A stretch of 64,000 nucleotides of DNA from Ceratorhiza oryzae-sativae. Taxonomy: Eukaryota; Basidiomycota; Agaricomycetes; Cantharellales; Ceratobasidiaceae. A program made the position numbers and the translations under genes. Location: the NCBI GenBank assembly GCA_030998015.1, contig JARWMV010000236.1:1651401-1715400 (forward strand), written 5' to 3'. Positions within the stretch are counted from its first letter, which is position 1, and the number at the start of each line of letters is the position of its first letter. Shown here one piece after another: positions 1 to 10,812 of this stretch. The notes below the pieces were generated by a model. That model was not told the DNA's origin. It did no database searches and worked only from the letters and a program-made list of their open reading frames with translations.

Positions 1-77
1 ATCCTTCACATGGGTTGAGACTTGCACTCAACACACGCCGACGGATGAGGTCCTGAGTTCGAACCTCAGTGTGGTCA
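1..77 (+). tRNA. tRNA-Val (CAC), 5' end cut off by the window, with an intron
   Basis: The window opens inside a tRNA gene. Bases 1-4 (ATCC) pair with GGAT at 43-46 as the anticodon stem. The loop reads TTCACA at 5-10 and resumes with C at 42, giving anticodon CAC (7-9), which reads valine GTG codons. The 31 bases at 11-41 lie just after position 37, the canonical place for a nuclear tRNA intron. A five-base variable loop follows, then a T arm CTGAG-TTCGAAC-CTCAG (53-69), the 3' acceptor strand TGTGGTC (70-76) and discriminator A (77). A TTTT run at 83-86 is a plausible Pol III terminator. The D arm and 5' acceptor strand lie outside the window, so pairing of the acceptor cannot be checked. 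Confidence 0.8.
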
Positions 78-196
78 TTACATTTTAATCCATTTGTGGC
101 TGTCTCTCATCGGTCTCTAGCGCCACGGTTCGTTCATGCCTCGTGTGCGCACTCGTCCTCTTACCCCACCACCATCCACGACCGGCCGACTGCAGC

Positions 197-602
197 ATGT
201 CTTCCTCAGGTATGATACGCCTAGCACCAGCCACCCCACGCAAACTCAAATGTTTTACCGCCAGGATCTTCCACCATCCATCCTCTGAGTAGCCCTTATC
301 CCCAACAGACCTATCGCTCCTCCTCCTCCAAGCGAGCATCGTCCCAGCCAAGTCGAAGAACAGCCCAGCCCCCACCCACCAAGCAGCGCCAACAACGGAC
401 GACTCCACCCGTCCGACGCTCACCACCCACTACCCCGCGCTATGCACCCTCGACCGCATCGTCCAGCACCGCCCGGCAGACATCCGTCGCTCCCGGTTCT
501 CCCGTTGCGCCAGACGAAAAGAAACGAAGCCCCGTTACGCCTGCCGTGTTGAGATCCATCTTTGCGTCGTCTCGCACCCCGCTGGAGGAGAGAAGCATCT
601 AG
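197..602 (+). CDS. Small Ser/Pro/Arg-rich disordered protein, unknown function
   Basis: Two exons are inferred: 197-209 (encoding MSSS) and 265-602, separated by a 55-nt GT-AG intron at 210-264. Splicing gives one open frame of 116 residues ending in TAG. The protein is rich in Ser, Pro, Thr and Arg and looks disordered almost throughout, with a slightly more ordered basic C-terminus (around TPAVLRSIFASS). I recognise no domain. The very short first exon is supported only by the frame it creates and by good splice signals; an alternative is that translation starts elsewhere. It lies directly downstream of the tRNA gene on the same strand. Confidence 0.45.
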
Positions 603-877
603 GGTTGCGTTCTTTAGGTGAATAGATCATGGTTCTCGTCCAGATATCATTTAATCAATTTGTGTAGGTTTGTGGGCTTTGTTCTCAGCTGCTTGGGGAT
701 CAGCGTGTATGCCGCTCAAAGCCGTGGGATTAGAGCGGCAACAGGGCTGGGTCTCTCGATGATTTGAGCCCTTGCTCCCGGCCGAAACGGATCATGCAGT
801 ATCACGACGACTCGATGGTTCAATTTCATTTTGCGGAGTGTTGTACATGAATTCATATCCATATCTCTGACCTTTTC

Positions 878-3106
878 CTAGTAAGACATTGAGCTCTCGA
901 TGATGGCCGTGAGATGTTCGGCCCCATCAGCACCAGTGACATCGCCTATGTTCCGCGTTTAATCATGGCAATGCCAGATGGTTCTAGCTGACTCACCAAT
1001 TCCAGGAGCAAGATCGAGCACACGCCGTTGAGGAATCGTGCCTTTGACCAACATGTCAATATCGCTATTCTGATACCCGACTGCCTTGAGTCCGCGCGGG
1101 ACACCAAGGTTATCCAAGAATCGAGCGATTTGCTCAAACAAGAAGTCTCCAACGGCGTCATCTGCGTGGGCATCGCAGCCGTCAGCGTTCTTCTAAATTT
1201 AGGGTATCAGAAGGAATGAACGTACCCGAGAGGCGAGCGATTCTCGAATCATTCACGTCCGTTCCGGCGAAGATTGCCGCGGCTTCACGGTGCCTTGACG
1301 GGGAAGAAGGTGCAGTAAATTGGAACACTGGATTTAGAATCAGCAGAGGTTGAGCATCAAGCCAACGACTCGACTTACCCGCTGGGCCGGTCAAGGCCAC
1401 GCTTGAAAATAAAGTGGTAAATAACAAGAAGCGTGAATGAACTCTCGACTCACCTGACGCCGTGTGGGATTATTGGCTTGTCAACAACGTATCCCGGGTG
1501 TTTGTACTTAGGCCCGGTTTTGTTGAACCCAGATATCTGAGCGCATGTAAGCTCACCCGACCAACATTTTTTCAAATAGAGCTTACTGGATAACTCATCC
1601 CATGGCACAAATGGACGCCAGCATTTCCAAATCCAATGCCAGCAAAGGATGAAGCGAGCCTAATAAATCAGGGCTCAAAAAGTCAATCCCTCACTATTAT
1701 GCATGCAAGAGCCGACAAAGAAACATACAGCATTTGCCGCTTCGCTTCTTTGTCATCCCGGTTTTTAGCCACGCGTGGGAGATATTTGACTGCCTGACGC
1801 AGAGCCCAGGTCGAGAACACGTCGCTCACGTCGTTTGAGCCCTGATATGCAGGCCGAAGCAGAGGATTGGCAGGCCGAGGAACACGCTCCGTATAAGGAA
1901 TCGCAGTGTAGCTTTCGAGAGCGTGGAATAGCTGATGCTTGTTCAGCCATCGCGCCCAGGTAACCTGTGTGAGCTACTTACTACGTCTAACCCGGAGCTA
2001 ATATGGACTGCGGTCGGGCAACTGTCGGTGTTCAGGGTGTCGACAATTCCAAGTGTCGGCTTCAGAGCACGGTTCGCAATGCCAGTTTTAAATTTCATGG
2101 ATGGGATGTCTAATATAGCAGTGCCAGTGGTTTCAGAGCCCGTTCCGGCGGTTGTTGGAACTAGTTTTCCTGTGAGCAACAGACTGTTTGGTGCATACAA
2201 TCTACTAACCAGCGATCAATGGGCGCAGTTTTTCAGAAATGGGCATTCCTTTGCCTACGGGAGCGTTGATAAAATCAAATAGATCGGAATGCTTATAGAC
2301 TGTAAACCTGCAGGGGCGTTTGTGTCGAATGTACCTCTTGAAGATTGAATTTGAGAGCGCTTACAAGTTTGCCGCTTTGGCAGTGTCGATAACACTACCA
2401 CCTCCCACGCTAAGACGCAACATTAGGGATATTCACAAACAAGCTGGAAAGTAGGTTTGCTCACGCAAGGAAGTGGGAAAAGTCATGTTGCCTTGACCAA
2501 GCAATAGCTTCGTTCCAACTAGCGTCGGTTGGTTCGACAGCAACGCGGTCGAATACCTCATAGTTTACTCCATGTTGATCGAGTGATTCAGTTGCCTGGG
2601 TATGCGATAAATACTCAATTACAATATACAAAAGCAAACGCGTACCATTTTCATCGGCAGCAATTTCGCAAGGTTCGAGTCCGTGAATACTCCAACCTGT
2701 ATTTCGGGTTGGCGAGTGTGTACGTAAATAGAGTCACATTCACCTTGGTAGCGGCCAGATTCTTGAGGTCCATACCGACCTGGAATCGTAGACATCAGCG
2801 AATGCCAAGGGTCACGCTGACAGCCCCAAACCTCTTTTGTGACCCCTTCACCAAATCGTAGGTTGGACGCAGCAACCTAGCAAAGCGTGTGAGAAGCATA
2901 TTGCAGAACACTCGAGCAGCATCTACCTCGAATGCATATTCCTTTTCAATAGGCGTATCGATCGGTGTCGCGTACTTGCGCAAACCCGACATGAGACCTC
3001 CAGGCGGATGATGGTGTGCTGCGTTCGCGCCGTGACACGGGCAATAAGTATGGCGACTCAGGTTGAGCAAGTTGTTGATAGCGGCGCGAGTGGGTTTCGG
3101 TGCCAT
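878..3106 (-). CDS. Iron-containing alcohol dehydrogenase, hydroxyacid-oxoacid transhydrogenase type (ADHFE1-like), mitochondrial
   Basis: The exons rebuild the ADHFE1 family almost end to end: [20 protein letters not shown], then [27 protein letters not shown] (dinucleotide-binding glycine loop), [13 protein letters not shown], a block with FHALESYTA and RPAYQGSN, and the C-terminal [17 protein letters not shown] followed by [21 protein letters not shown] and stop. In this family the enzyme transfers hydride between 4-hydroxybutyrate and 2-oxoglutarate inside mitochondria. The N-terminus has Cys/His and basic residues and may act as a targeting sequence. The start is the ATG at 3106; a TTG six bases upstream is not credible. 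About ten short introns are needed and all joins I checked keep frame, so the gene looks intact. Confidence 0.88.
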
Positions 3107-3112
3107 GTTCAA

Positions 3113-3521
3113 AAGTGAGCTGTGGTTTGTTCAAGTGGTCGTGGTAAAGGCGAGGCCAAGCCCGCTCGGAGCAGCTGGTCACTTGAGCACGGGAACCGGT
3201 TTCGACCCTTAGCCGGGACCAAATGCGGGGTAAATGAGTGATCGATTCGAGTCGTTCACGCACTTTGGGGAATTTATTGCGCAAGCATAATACTTTATTT
3301 ACATATAAACGAAGAATGCATGAGGCAAAAAGATGATATGAGCCTGGTACATAAGAAAAGGTTGGCTAGCAATACAATAGTTCAAATCCAAAGACATTTA
3401 GTTGAAGTGATTGTCTTCGTCACCAAAGCTATGCAAAGTGATTGCTATGCAGTTATCGGGATACTCTTGTGTCACACTGGAGCAGATGTTAGTAGGTATA
3501 TAAGCCTTGTAACCAAACACC
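3113..3521. other. Gene-free spacer, ADHFE1-like promoter side and end of the secreted-protein gene
   Basis: About 410 bases between the start of the dehydrogenase gene and the stop of the next minus-strand gene. It should hold the dehydrogenase promoter and the 3' UTR of nothing else on this strand. I see AT-rich sequence around 3290-3310 but no convincing TATA box, repeat or RNA gene. A 69-codon plus-strand frame here has no recognisable content. Confidence 0.5.
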
Positions 3522-4251
3522 TTACTTGAAGTCGACGTAGATACCATACGAACCGTGGACATCTCGGCAAGAATGGAATAGTCCTGGATATATGACTGCT
3601 AGTATCTATCGTTTATGACCAAGACAGTGTACATACCATAGTTCGTCCATCCTGCGTTTTCAAAGTGGAGGGTAGTGTCGTGCCACTTCCATTTACCACC
3701 TACACCGCGCCTCTTCTCCTCTAGGTACAACTGCAGCTTTGGAATAACATGTGACCCCACAGTCTGTGTCACGTTCACGACGTTTGCATATAATACCGAG
3801 GTCTAGATATGGCTGATAAGCGGTCATGAAAGAAGAGTACAAAAAGCTACACATACCTCGTTATTGAGCTGGTATAGTGCACCGCCCTTAATATGGAAGG
3901 CGGGAGCATATGGCTTTAGACCAAGGGAAGCAGGTCCGGGTTTGCCTTCACCAGTCATTGAGCTTCGATTTAAAATGATCAACTTTGGTCAGTCTTACCT
4001 TGGCCGAATTCATGCACCGGGTTGATAGGCTGGAGGTAGAGGTTGCCAATAAACTGGTTCAAGCCTAGCGCACGGATAACGTCCCCTCCGGCAAACCTGG
4101 CCTGACCTGGAGCAAAAGCCATCTCCAGTCCACCCCCTCGCACACCGTAAATCGATCGCATCGCATTCTTGCTAATATGCCCCTGGTTAGGAGCACCGGT
4201 TACGGCAAGAGCGAATCCCAGTATGGACGCAGCGGTGAAGAATCCCTTCAT
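3522..4251 (-). CDS. Small secreted protein, unknown function
   Basis: The start at 4251 opens with a clear signal peptide (MKGFFTAASILGFALAVTGA, cleavage likely after it). The first exon continues through GLEMAFAPGQARFAGGD and ends near HEFGQG. Further exons give SMTGEGKPGPASLGLKPYAP, then GGALYQLNNE, then a stretch ending GKWKWHDTTLHFENAGWTNY, and finally GLFHSCRDVHGSYGIYVDFK with stop TAA. Reconstructed length is about 190 residues. Gly and aromatic content suggest a beta-rich extracellular fold, but I recognise no family. An A/T-rich TATA-like element sits 87 bases upstream. Introns are short GT-AG types, and the frame is kept across them. Confidence 0.65.
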
Positions 4252-4337
4252 GTTGGCAGGTAATTGAGGTAATGCGCAGTCAAGCGAGGATGGGTAGAAG
4301 CAGAAGTGATGAGATCGCTGAGAGGGCCGGATGGTGG

Positions 4338-4345
4338 TATTTATT
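4338..4345 (-). promoter_or_regulatory. TATA-like element (AATAAATA) of the secreted-protein gene
   Basis: On the minus strand the sequence reads AATAAATA about 87 bases upstream of the ATG at 4251, a normal spacing for a fungal core promoter with a short leader. The assignment rests on position and composition only. Confidence 0.35.
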
Positions 4346-4799
4346 CTGGCCCTCCATGAGCTTGCCGGATGACCATCGTCGCTAGACGATCCGCATAGAC
4401 ACGGACAATCTCCGAGATTACTGTGAAAAGGCAAAGAGCACATGTCACGAGTCTACCAACGGGCCGTAGAAGATGCGCTAAGCAACCGAATCGGCGCTTC
4501 GAACAAGCGTGTGCAGGCGTCTCGCCCGAGATTTCCGCGCACATGGAGAATACGTGGAATGACAGGTACAAGCTTATTCCCACTAAGCGGGGCACAATCA
4601 TAGCATCGAGCCCGCCGGCTCCGACGGGTCGGCTGTGACTACGACAGAATGCCGGGTTCGGGACTCGACCTTGGTCGCCCGTCACGTGACCATCTAAATG
4701 GAGCATCTCAAGTCGTGTCCCGCCAACGACGAAATCGGACAGTAGCATTGTCTATCATCACACGCGAGACTCACAAGTAGCAACTAGCGAGCAACTTAG
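4346..4799. other. Spacer between secreted-protein promoter and uL22m 3' end
   Basis: This stretch holds the upstream promoter of the secreted-protein gene and the 3' region of the mitochondrial L22 gene. Open frames of 71 and 135 codons overlap here on opposite strands, but neither shows a recognisable domain, signal peptide or splice partner. I call no gene. Confidence 0.45.
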
Positions 4800-5754
4800 C
4801 TACCATGCCCATCCAGGACCCGGATTCCGGATAGGAACATCCTCCCGAACCAAACCGGCTCCGACGATCCTTCCGAGCTTATACTTGCGCTCTTTTTCGA
4901 GCACTTCAGCGTGCGTATTCCCCTGCTTGAGAACGACAGACATCCGGGCAGAAGGGTGATGCTTTCTTCCAATGCGGCCCTTCCTTTCGCGTCCACTCTT
5001 GGGAGATATTTCCCTTTGGTTACCCAAGCCTCCGCTTGGGAGACAGCGGTTCACTATACGCAAATTTTGGGTGGATATGCACTCACCAACAACCAACTTG
5101 TCGCGTGCAAGTCCTTTGTACATCTGGGCATGGTCCCGTGCTAGACATAGCGTGCTCTTTATTCGTTGAGCGGCACGCTTGTCACTGAACTCCATTTGAA
5201 GGATCGCAGTATCAATTGGCTTTCCCGCTATTTGGTTTGCCAGCAAGTTTAGTTTGCGTCGGGATATCTTGAAAATAGCGGTTGAGTATTTGTGCTATTG
5301 TATTTCGTTCGTTAGACCTGTTTCAGAAGTGTGATGCAACCTTGACTCACTTCAGTGTGTTTTTTCTTCTGTTTGGGTGTGGCTTCTTCTGTCACATCGA
5401 ACAAGTTGGTCTCCGTGGGCTGAATCTGCTCTTGTTTTGGTTCGTCCTGGGATTGCGATATCTCTGAAGCCGCTTCTTGTCCCCTAAATCTCCCTCGAAA
5501 GATATCTGAGAAAGAAGGAATATTGATACTTTATTCTCTTTAGATTTTGTTCTGCCTCGGTAGGTAGATGAATTACTTTCTACGAGGTGTTCCAGAACCA
5601 CTAGGCTGGATGACGCGAGGGAGCACCGGGCGCGTGGCAGACGTACGGATTGTACATCTGGCAACTTAAAGAGCCAAATTAGATTGAACAAGGCCAATTT
5701 TGAGTTGGATGGCTTACTAGTTGCTACAGAGGTACTCGCAAATCTGCTCGCCAT
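4800..5754 (-). CDS. MRPL22: Mitochondrial large-subunit ribosomal protein uL22m
   Basis: Exons rebuild a fungal uL22m: an N-terminal mitochondrial presequence (MASRFASTSVAT), a Gln/Glu-rich linker, then HKYSTAIFKISRRKLNLL, ANQIAGKPIDTAILQMEF, SDKRAAQRIKSTLCLARDHA and YKGLARDKLVVG, the hallmark L22 helix and loop. The C-terminal block ends GLVREDVPIRNPGPGWAW and stop. An intron starting GTAATT after LEHLVE restores the frame into the linker. Near 4978-4980 the frame breaks: the upstream exon reads RVDAKGR, the downstream block begins one base out of phase with GRIGRKHHPSARM. One more G in the minus-strand GGG would join them. I read this as a sequence error in a functional gene. Confidence 0.85.
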
Positions 5755-5976
5755 TTGCGAGAAAGATCGTAGGAACGATCAGCCTCAAGCGCCGGGCTGC
5801 TATTGACTTGATGATGTCAGGGTCCTTCACTCGCGGACACGACTTACCACGACACAGAGACACCACGACATATTCGCAACAGGGCTCAACTTAAGCACGT
5901 CGGGCTATTATCCAATAAAAGCGTGCCATCCTACTACACGGCATAGAGAGCACCAACTAGACAACATACATTCAGC

Positions 5977-6372
5977 ATGGTTCTTGGCCTGGGGACCATT
6001 TTCTACGTGTCTTTGTTGCTAATCAATGCTGTTGCCATATTAAACGAGGAGAGGTTCCTTGCCCGAGGTAAGTGGAAACGCTCTGTGCATACGCATTGTA
6101 TTCATCCGGGGATACTGCGCCTAGTCGGCTGGTCGTCTGCTGGATATCAGCCAGGCCAGCAGTTTGCCGGACAATACGACAATACAGGTTTCGGAGACCC
6201 AGGAGGCCCAGGAGTCAAGTCGAGGCTAATCAATCTCATTGGTGCTGTGAGGACTCTGTTACGAAGTACGTGTGTGATCTCTGGACATAATTCGATCATG
6301 CTAACCAGTTGTACAGTTCCTCTCATAATAGTAAACATTGTAGTAATATTGTACCAGCTTGTGTTGGGATAA
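5977..6372 (+). CDS. YOS1: YOS1 / IER3IP1-like ER-Golgi transport protein
   Basis: Three exons, 5977-6067, 6125-6265 and 6317-6372, encode about 95 residues: MVLGLGTIFYVSLLLINAVA followed by ILNEERFLAR, then VGWSSAGYQPG, then GVKSRLINLIGAVRTLLR, then IPLIIVNIVVILYQLVLG and stop. This is the full YOS1 pattern: N-terminal and C-terminal membrane helices, the conserved NEERFL after helix one, and the conserved KS-L-NLI-AVRT block before helix two. In yeast YOS1 works with Yip1 and Yif1 in budding of COPII vesicles. Both introns are GT-AG and about 50-57 nt. The gene is divergently placed relative to uL22m, sharing a 222-base promoter region. Confidence 0.93.
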   Translation: MVLGLGTIFYVSLLLINAVAILNEERFLARGKWKRSVHTHCIHPGILRLVGWSSAGYQPGQQFAGQYDNTGFGDPGGPGVKSRLINLIGAVRTLLRSTCVISGHNSIMLTSCTVPLIIVNIVVILYQLVLG

Positions 6373-6901
6373 TTCATTGTATACGGCTCTGAGTGTGTCC
6401 CTCCTTGTTCGTCGACATCTTTACTCTATTCTAGCTTTCATTAAATCCTGGTCGTGCGGCTGGCAGATATCAGACATTCATATGAGAATCCATGCCAAGG
6501 CATGATTAGAGTTTCATCCTCCCAAAAAACGTTCATGGCTGAGGGTCGGGGGTCACGTGTAGCTTAGTTATATTTGTAACCCCCTAAATCCCACCCAGAT
6601 CTCTTTCCACCATCCCAGTCGTTAGTACATTCCACCACGGGAACCTCTGCCCTCTATCCAGAGGCAAATTTCTCGGGAATTTGTGCTTACATTCCATTCT
6701 TTTATATCATTCTCAAGCATCACAGTTTCTCCGCCTCTAACCCGTGGGTGTGTTCGCAACGAATATAGGGGCTATTTCACCCGACGATCGTCTTGCCCTC
6801 GAGCCGTTCTTAGCGCCGGTAAGCAGTAATGCTAAACGACAACGAAAAGTAGAAGCTGAAGATGTTTTAGTTTTAGGAACTTTAGTGGTGTCGTAGAGGC
6901 G
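6373..6901. other. Spacer between YOS1 and the membrane protein gene
   Basis: About 530 bases holding the YOS1 3' region and the promoter/leader of the next plus-strand gene. A CACGTG palindrome occurs near 6553, a possible bHLH site, but one copy of a six-base palindrome is weak evidence. No gene or repeat seen. Confidence 0.45.
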
Positions 6902-8674
6902 ATGAGGTTATGCGGTGTACCAAGTAGGATGGTCATATGGCCTATTCTAACGTGGGTACTTGCTCGAGCGAAATTGGATGACCCAAGCGCAGGTGGACGC
7001 TACCAGGATCGGGACACAATGCAAACGTCCATATCTCTCCGGCAGATACCAATTGTTGTCGCTCCTCCAACTCTGCCGAAACCTGGAGTTTATACGTCCC
7101 TGACTAGCCAACCCAGTTCTAGCCTCAATTACTGGTGGCCGTATGGATCCAATGGTGTCAACCCGACAATTACACCTACCCCAAGTTCTGTCTCCTACGC
7201 GACATCAACCGTGGATACTGCGTATAATTTAACCTCTGAGACGACAAGCACAGAGCGTACGACTACGTCGGCTTCATCTTCTCCGGCTGAAAGCGCTTCG
7301 ACTACAACGCCTGCCATATCTCTCAACACTTCAATCCCACCCCCAAGTTCAGGTCCTCAGGGATTTCGAGTGATTTCGCTTTTGCCGTTGTTCGTCATCC
7401 TTGGAGTGATAGCGCTAGCAACTCTTATTGGCTGGACTTATGGTAGATGTGCTCGCTGGTGTGAACGTCGCAAGGAACCTACTTCTGGGGGTCCGGATAT
7501 TGGAAGAGGGCCTTACGAATTTGGATGTTACGATCCTTACACAGCTGGTCCGATGCGCCGCACGGGCATGGGCTGGGTCGATGCGTCACGAATATACGAT
7601 TATAACGTTTCTTCTGTGGGTATTGTTCGGGTGAGACGACATGGCGAGGAACCTGGTACCCCTTCCAAGAATAAGAGCCGCTCGTATGGTCCTGGATGGT
7701 TTCGGCATACATTTTCGAAGAAGATGGCAGCCAAGCTCACCTTGCCGAGTACTGAAAATGGATCAAGTTGTCCTTCTGTGCAAGACTATGGCTGGTTAGG
7801 CTCTGCTTCACCAGCGGCTTATACCCAACTAACTTCGCATCAAACTGGTTTTTCACTTCCTCCTTTTGGATCTCCGAGGACCCTCCGTATAGTCAACGAC
7901 TTGCCCGCGAACCTGGATATGAGAGGACAATCGCCGCTAACCAGCTCACAGCCAACTCCTTCAGTTTCAGCCTCCCGCCACGGGTCACTCCGACGGAAAA
8001 TTCTCAGTGCGGTCCAGACCGAAGACAAGGAGGAATTAGTGGCTGCACCCATAGTGTCAGGCACACCCCCAAGGCCGAAGAATGTTGACAACCCGGAGAC
8101 GAATTGGACCGACCATATGGACGCGCCCCTGCAGAGAGCGCCTGCTCGACGTTTCAAATCGAGTAACGGCCCAACTTACTCTCGAGTTCCGGCTGGACCC
8201 CCAGACCCACCGCGACACCGCGACCGAATGCATCGTCTACGGGTGGCTGCAGAAACCAGAACCGCGGATTCGGAGAATGTCACATCCCCGCCAACGGCCA
8301 AGGGCGACCATTCACTGCTTCCCGGGTCTTCGGCCGTGTTGTCTCCACCGCTCCGTGCTCGTCTCTTCTTTGACGGCACCTTCTCGAAGGGGGATGGCCC
8401 TGAACGAGCGCGATGCCCCTCGCTCGAGAGGATCGTGTCTTCGCCAAACGATGGGGATCCTTTCAACCCCTGTACTACACCTGCGCGATGTGTAACACGA
8501 AGCGGGGAAACGCCTAGCGAAGCCCCCAAATCCAGCCCAACTACGCCATTGAGCCCCGAGCTACGGGGCACTGCTATGACAAGATTTGAGGAAATCGTCA
8601 AGACGAGCTGGAGTACGCGGAACCTTGCTGGAATTCCTCAAAGTCCAACGATGTTTGGTGCGCTTAGCCCTTGA
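6902..8674 (+). CDS. Single-pass membrane protein with Ser/Thr-rich outer region, unknown function
   Basis: A single uninterrupted frame of 590 residues. The N-terminus has a hydrophobic stretch (around MVIWPILTWVLARA) that can serve as a signal peptide. Residues about 90-150 are very rich in Ser and Thr, typical of O-mannosylated fungal cell-surface stems. A strong membrane helix follows (residues about 155-175, LLPLFVILGVIALATLIGW), then basic residues with Cys (GRCARWCERRKEP) and a long cytosolic, Pro/Ser/Arg-rich tail of roughly 400 residues with no recognisable domain. The layout resembles fungal wall-sensor (Mid2/Wsc-like) proteins, but I see no cysteine-rich WSC domain, so function stays open. 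The gene converges on the aspartic protease gene. Confidence 0.7.
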   Translation: MRLCGVPSRMVIWPILTWVLARAKLDDPSAGGRYQDRDTMQTSISLRQIPIVVAPPTLPKPGVYTSLTSQPSSSLNYWWPYGSNGVNPTITPTPSSVSYATSTVDTAYNLTSETTSTERTTTSASSSPAESASTTTPAISLNTSIPPPSSGPQGFRVISLLPLFVILGVIALATLIGWTYGRCARWCERRKEPTSGGPDIGRGPYEFGCYDPYTAGPMRRTGMGWVDASRIYDYNVSSVGIVRVRRHGEEPGTPSKNKSRSYGPGWFRHTFSKKMAAKLTLPSTENGSSCPSVQDYGWLGSASPAAYTQLTSHQTGFSLPPFGSPRTLRIVNDLPANLDMRGQSPLTSSQPTPSVSASRHGSLRRKILSAVQTEDKEELVAAPIVSGTPPRPKNVDNPETNWTDHMDAPLQRAPARRFKSSNGPTYSRVPAGPPDPPRHRDRMHRLRVAAETRTADSENVTSPPTAKGDHSLLPGSSAVLSPPLRARLFFDGTFSKGDGPERARCPSLERIVSSPNDGDPFNPCTTPARCVTRSGETPSEAPKSSPTTPLSPELRGTAMTRFEEIVKTSWSTRNLAGIPQSPTMFGALSP

Positions 8675-8997
8675 ATGATAAAACGGCGGATACGACTCTG
8701 GAGCAAAGGACGTATCACCAACGCCGCAGTCGGCAGACGCTGAGATGTCGTCTAAATGCAGGACAGCTTGCATTTTCCCGGCGAGGGTCTAACCTTAACT
8801 TAGTTGTTACGCGTTTGTGCTATTGACCATTTTCTCTTGTTTGTTCTGTTGATTATGGAGAGTGGATTGGCAGAATAACTAATGAAAGGTACAAAAGACT
8901 TCTGACAAACAAACCCAAAGAAAATCAGCGCGAATCCATTACAAGCTAGGCAAACGTTAGATACGGTAACACAAACGGCGGAACAGTACCCAAACAT
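8675..8997. other. Convergent 3' spacer
   Basis: The 323 bases between the stop of the membrane protein and the stop of the aspartic protease. It should contain both 3' UTRs. Sequence is AT-rich with no visible repeat or RNA gene. Confidence 0.5.
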
Positions 8998-10812
8998 TCA
9001 AGGGACAACAGAGTTTCGTGCTGATGGAACTTGTTGGTACGCTGGGCCGGGAGGCCTAAGGTTACCAAGGTCAAAGGGGAAAGCGCTGGATTCGGATGAT
9101 GGCCCAGAAGATGTAGAGCGTCTGCGCTTGAAAAACACAAAGTAGATCAATATGCCAACGCCCACGAGAAGCAATAACGTGTTGACAGCAAGCAAGCCCA
9201 GCATGACCTCAGCAAAACGACCGAGATGATCGAGTTTGTCCTCCCCGACGGAAACGATCGAAGAGCGAGACGAAAAGGATGATGTAGACGATTGGGCGTT
9301 GGATATCTGGTTGTCCTGGTTCGCTGAACCGCCTCGGATTTTGTGGAACTCTGCGGAAGCCGCGGTTGCATCGGTTACAGAGAGAAGTTTGACGTATGGG
9401 TCGCCCATCTTGTCCGTTTGACCATTCTCCCAATCACCAAGGTCAAACATGGCATAGACATTTCGCAAGAATACGTCACCGAGGATTATGTCGAATTGAC
9501 CTGCTCCGACGGAGAAAGACCGAGGGATAAATGTTCCATAGCAAGTACTATTGTCGGGCGTGTTGAGTGATGGCGAAGTGACGTCTAACGGGTGCATTGG
9601 AAACCGGCGACCCCCTATGCTAAGGCCAATGTTGACCTCTTGATTGCAAGGCACAACCCACTGGCCCAGGACAGAGGAATAAGTAGCCCCAGAAATACCA
9701 GAATACAAGTTTTCGCAAAACTCTTGTGACGCATACGCATACGCGGTACCGCTACACACCAAGGCCTAAGTTATTTGTATCCCACTCCTAGCAAGTACTG
9801 ACCTGTCAATCAAGCCAACTGCTGCTCCTGCTGGCACATTTGGCACCGAGCTCGTCAAAGAGTGCAACACAGCTCCAGTCGTGTCATAGCCATCAATGAG
9901 AACTGTCCAACGGTCGGAGTTGCCTGGGGGCCAGGTGGGGATTTTATCTGTCGTAGTGATAGCAGCCTCGTACTCTGGCTCCAGTTCACCGATCGTGAAT
10001 GACCCATCGCTAGACAGCGAAGATGCATCCCCGGATCTCTGAAGCAGAAAGGCTATGTAATTGGGTGTTGTAGGGCTTTGAGCGAAAATGTTGTATAAAA
10101 GACTCTTCCCCCAAGAATTTCCCGAGCTACTGACGAGGTGGTCTATGGTTGAAAGAGAGTTTACACCGAGCCCAATCAGTCCATCCACACCTAAATCCAA
10201 GATTTGGTTCTGGGAAGATGTTGCCATCATAAATGCCTGAGACGAAACATTGTAGCTTCCCAAGAAGGATTAGCCGAGGCGAAAAGGCACTTCAGTTATC
10301 GATGCATCTTACCCTGCAAATGATACATTGGCTCTCGCAATCGGCCCGGCCGCCCAACCTATTCCGTAGGTGATATTTGCTGTGACGCTCTATTGCTGAA
10401 GCGTCAGTAAACCGGGCTTTCCTTTCCTAACAACTACGCACGGAAACGTCAGCCTGCGCGAGGCTGTCGGTACGAATCCACATATCACTGCTCCCGGTAT
10501 CAATTTGTGCCGAGTATTCTAAGTTTGAGGTTAATCCCCAGTCGAATATATAGACATTTAAAGTACCTTTGCCAGCTATCGTCACAAAAGCGGTGTATAC
10601 GATATCATGTACGTCGACAAGTCGCTGTTGTTGCTCTGAGTAACGGCGGCGTTGGTGATACCAGACAAACTAGAAGACGTTCCAGGCCGGGCGAAAGACA
10701 GCGAGGTGCCACGTCTATGGATATCCCTCGCAGCTATCCTGGAAGTCGGGAGACGCAGGCCATGAACAGCCGACGTGCCAGACAACAAGGCTGTGAATCC
10801 CAGAAAAAACAT
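8998..10812 (-). CDS. Membrane-anchored aspartic protease, family A1 (pepsin fold)
   Basis: The N-terminus is a signal peptide (MFFLGFTALLSGTSAVHG) followed by a basic propeptide (AARDIHRRG). The first catalytic motif is DTGSSDMW (near 10495-10510). The second comes from joining exons across an intron at about 9762-9803, giving GLIDSGTAYAYA, so both catalytic Asp residues are present. The lobe between them carries DGLIGLGVNSLS, normal for pepsins, and the C-lobe has FDIILGDVFLRNVYAMFDL. After a Ser/Asn-rich linker comes a membrane helix (VMLGLLAVNTLLLLVGVGIL) with KRRR behind it. Secretory aspartic proteases anchored this way act at the cell surface or vacuole, like yapsins. Introns are short; the gene looks complete. 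Confidence 0.88.

Noticed and set aside
2668..2700. GGTTCGAGTCC resembling a tRNA T arm
   Set aside because: It falls inside an ADHFE1-like exon and no acceptor stem or anticodon arm can be built around it.
4341..4748. 135-codon minus-strand frame upstream of the secreted-protein gene
   Set aside because: It overlaps that gene's promoter and first exon region in another frame and has no recognisable content.
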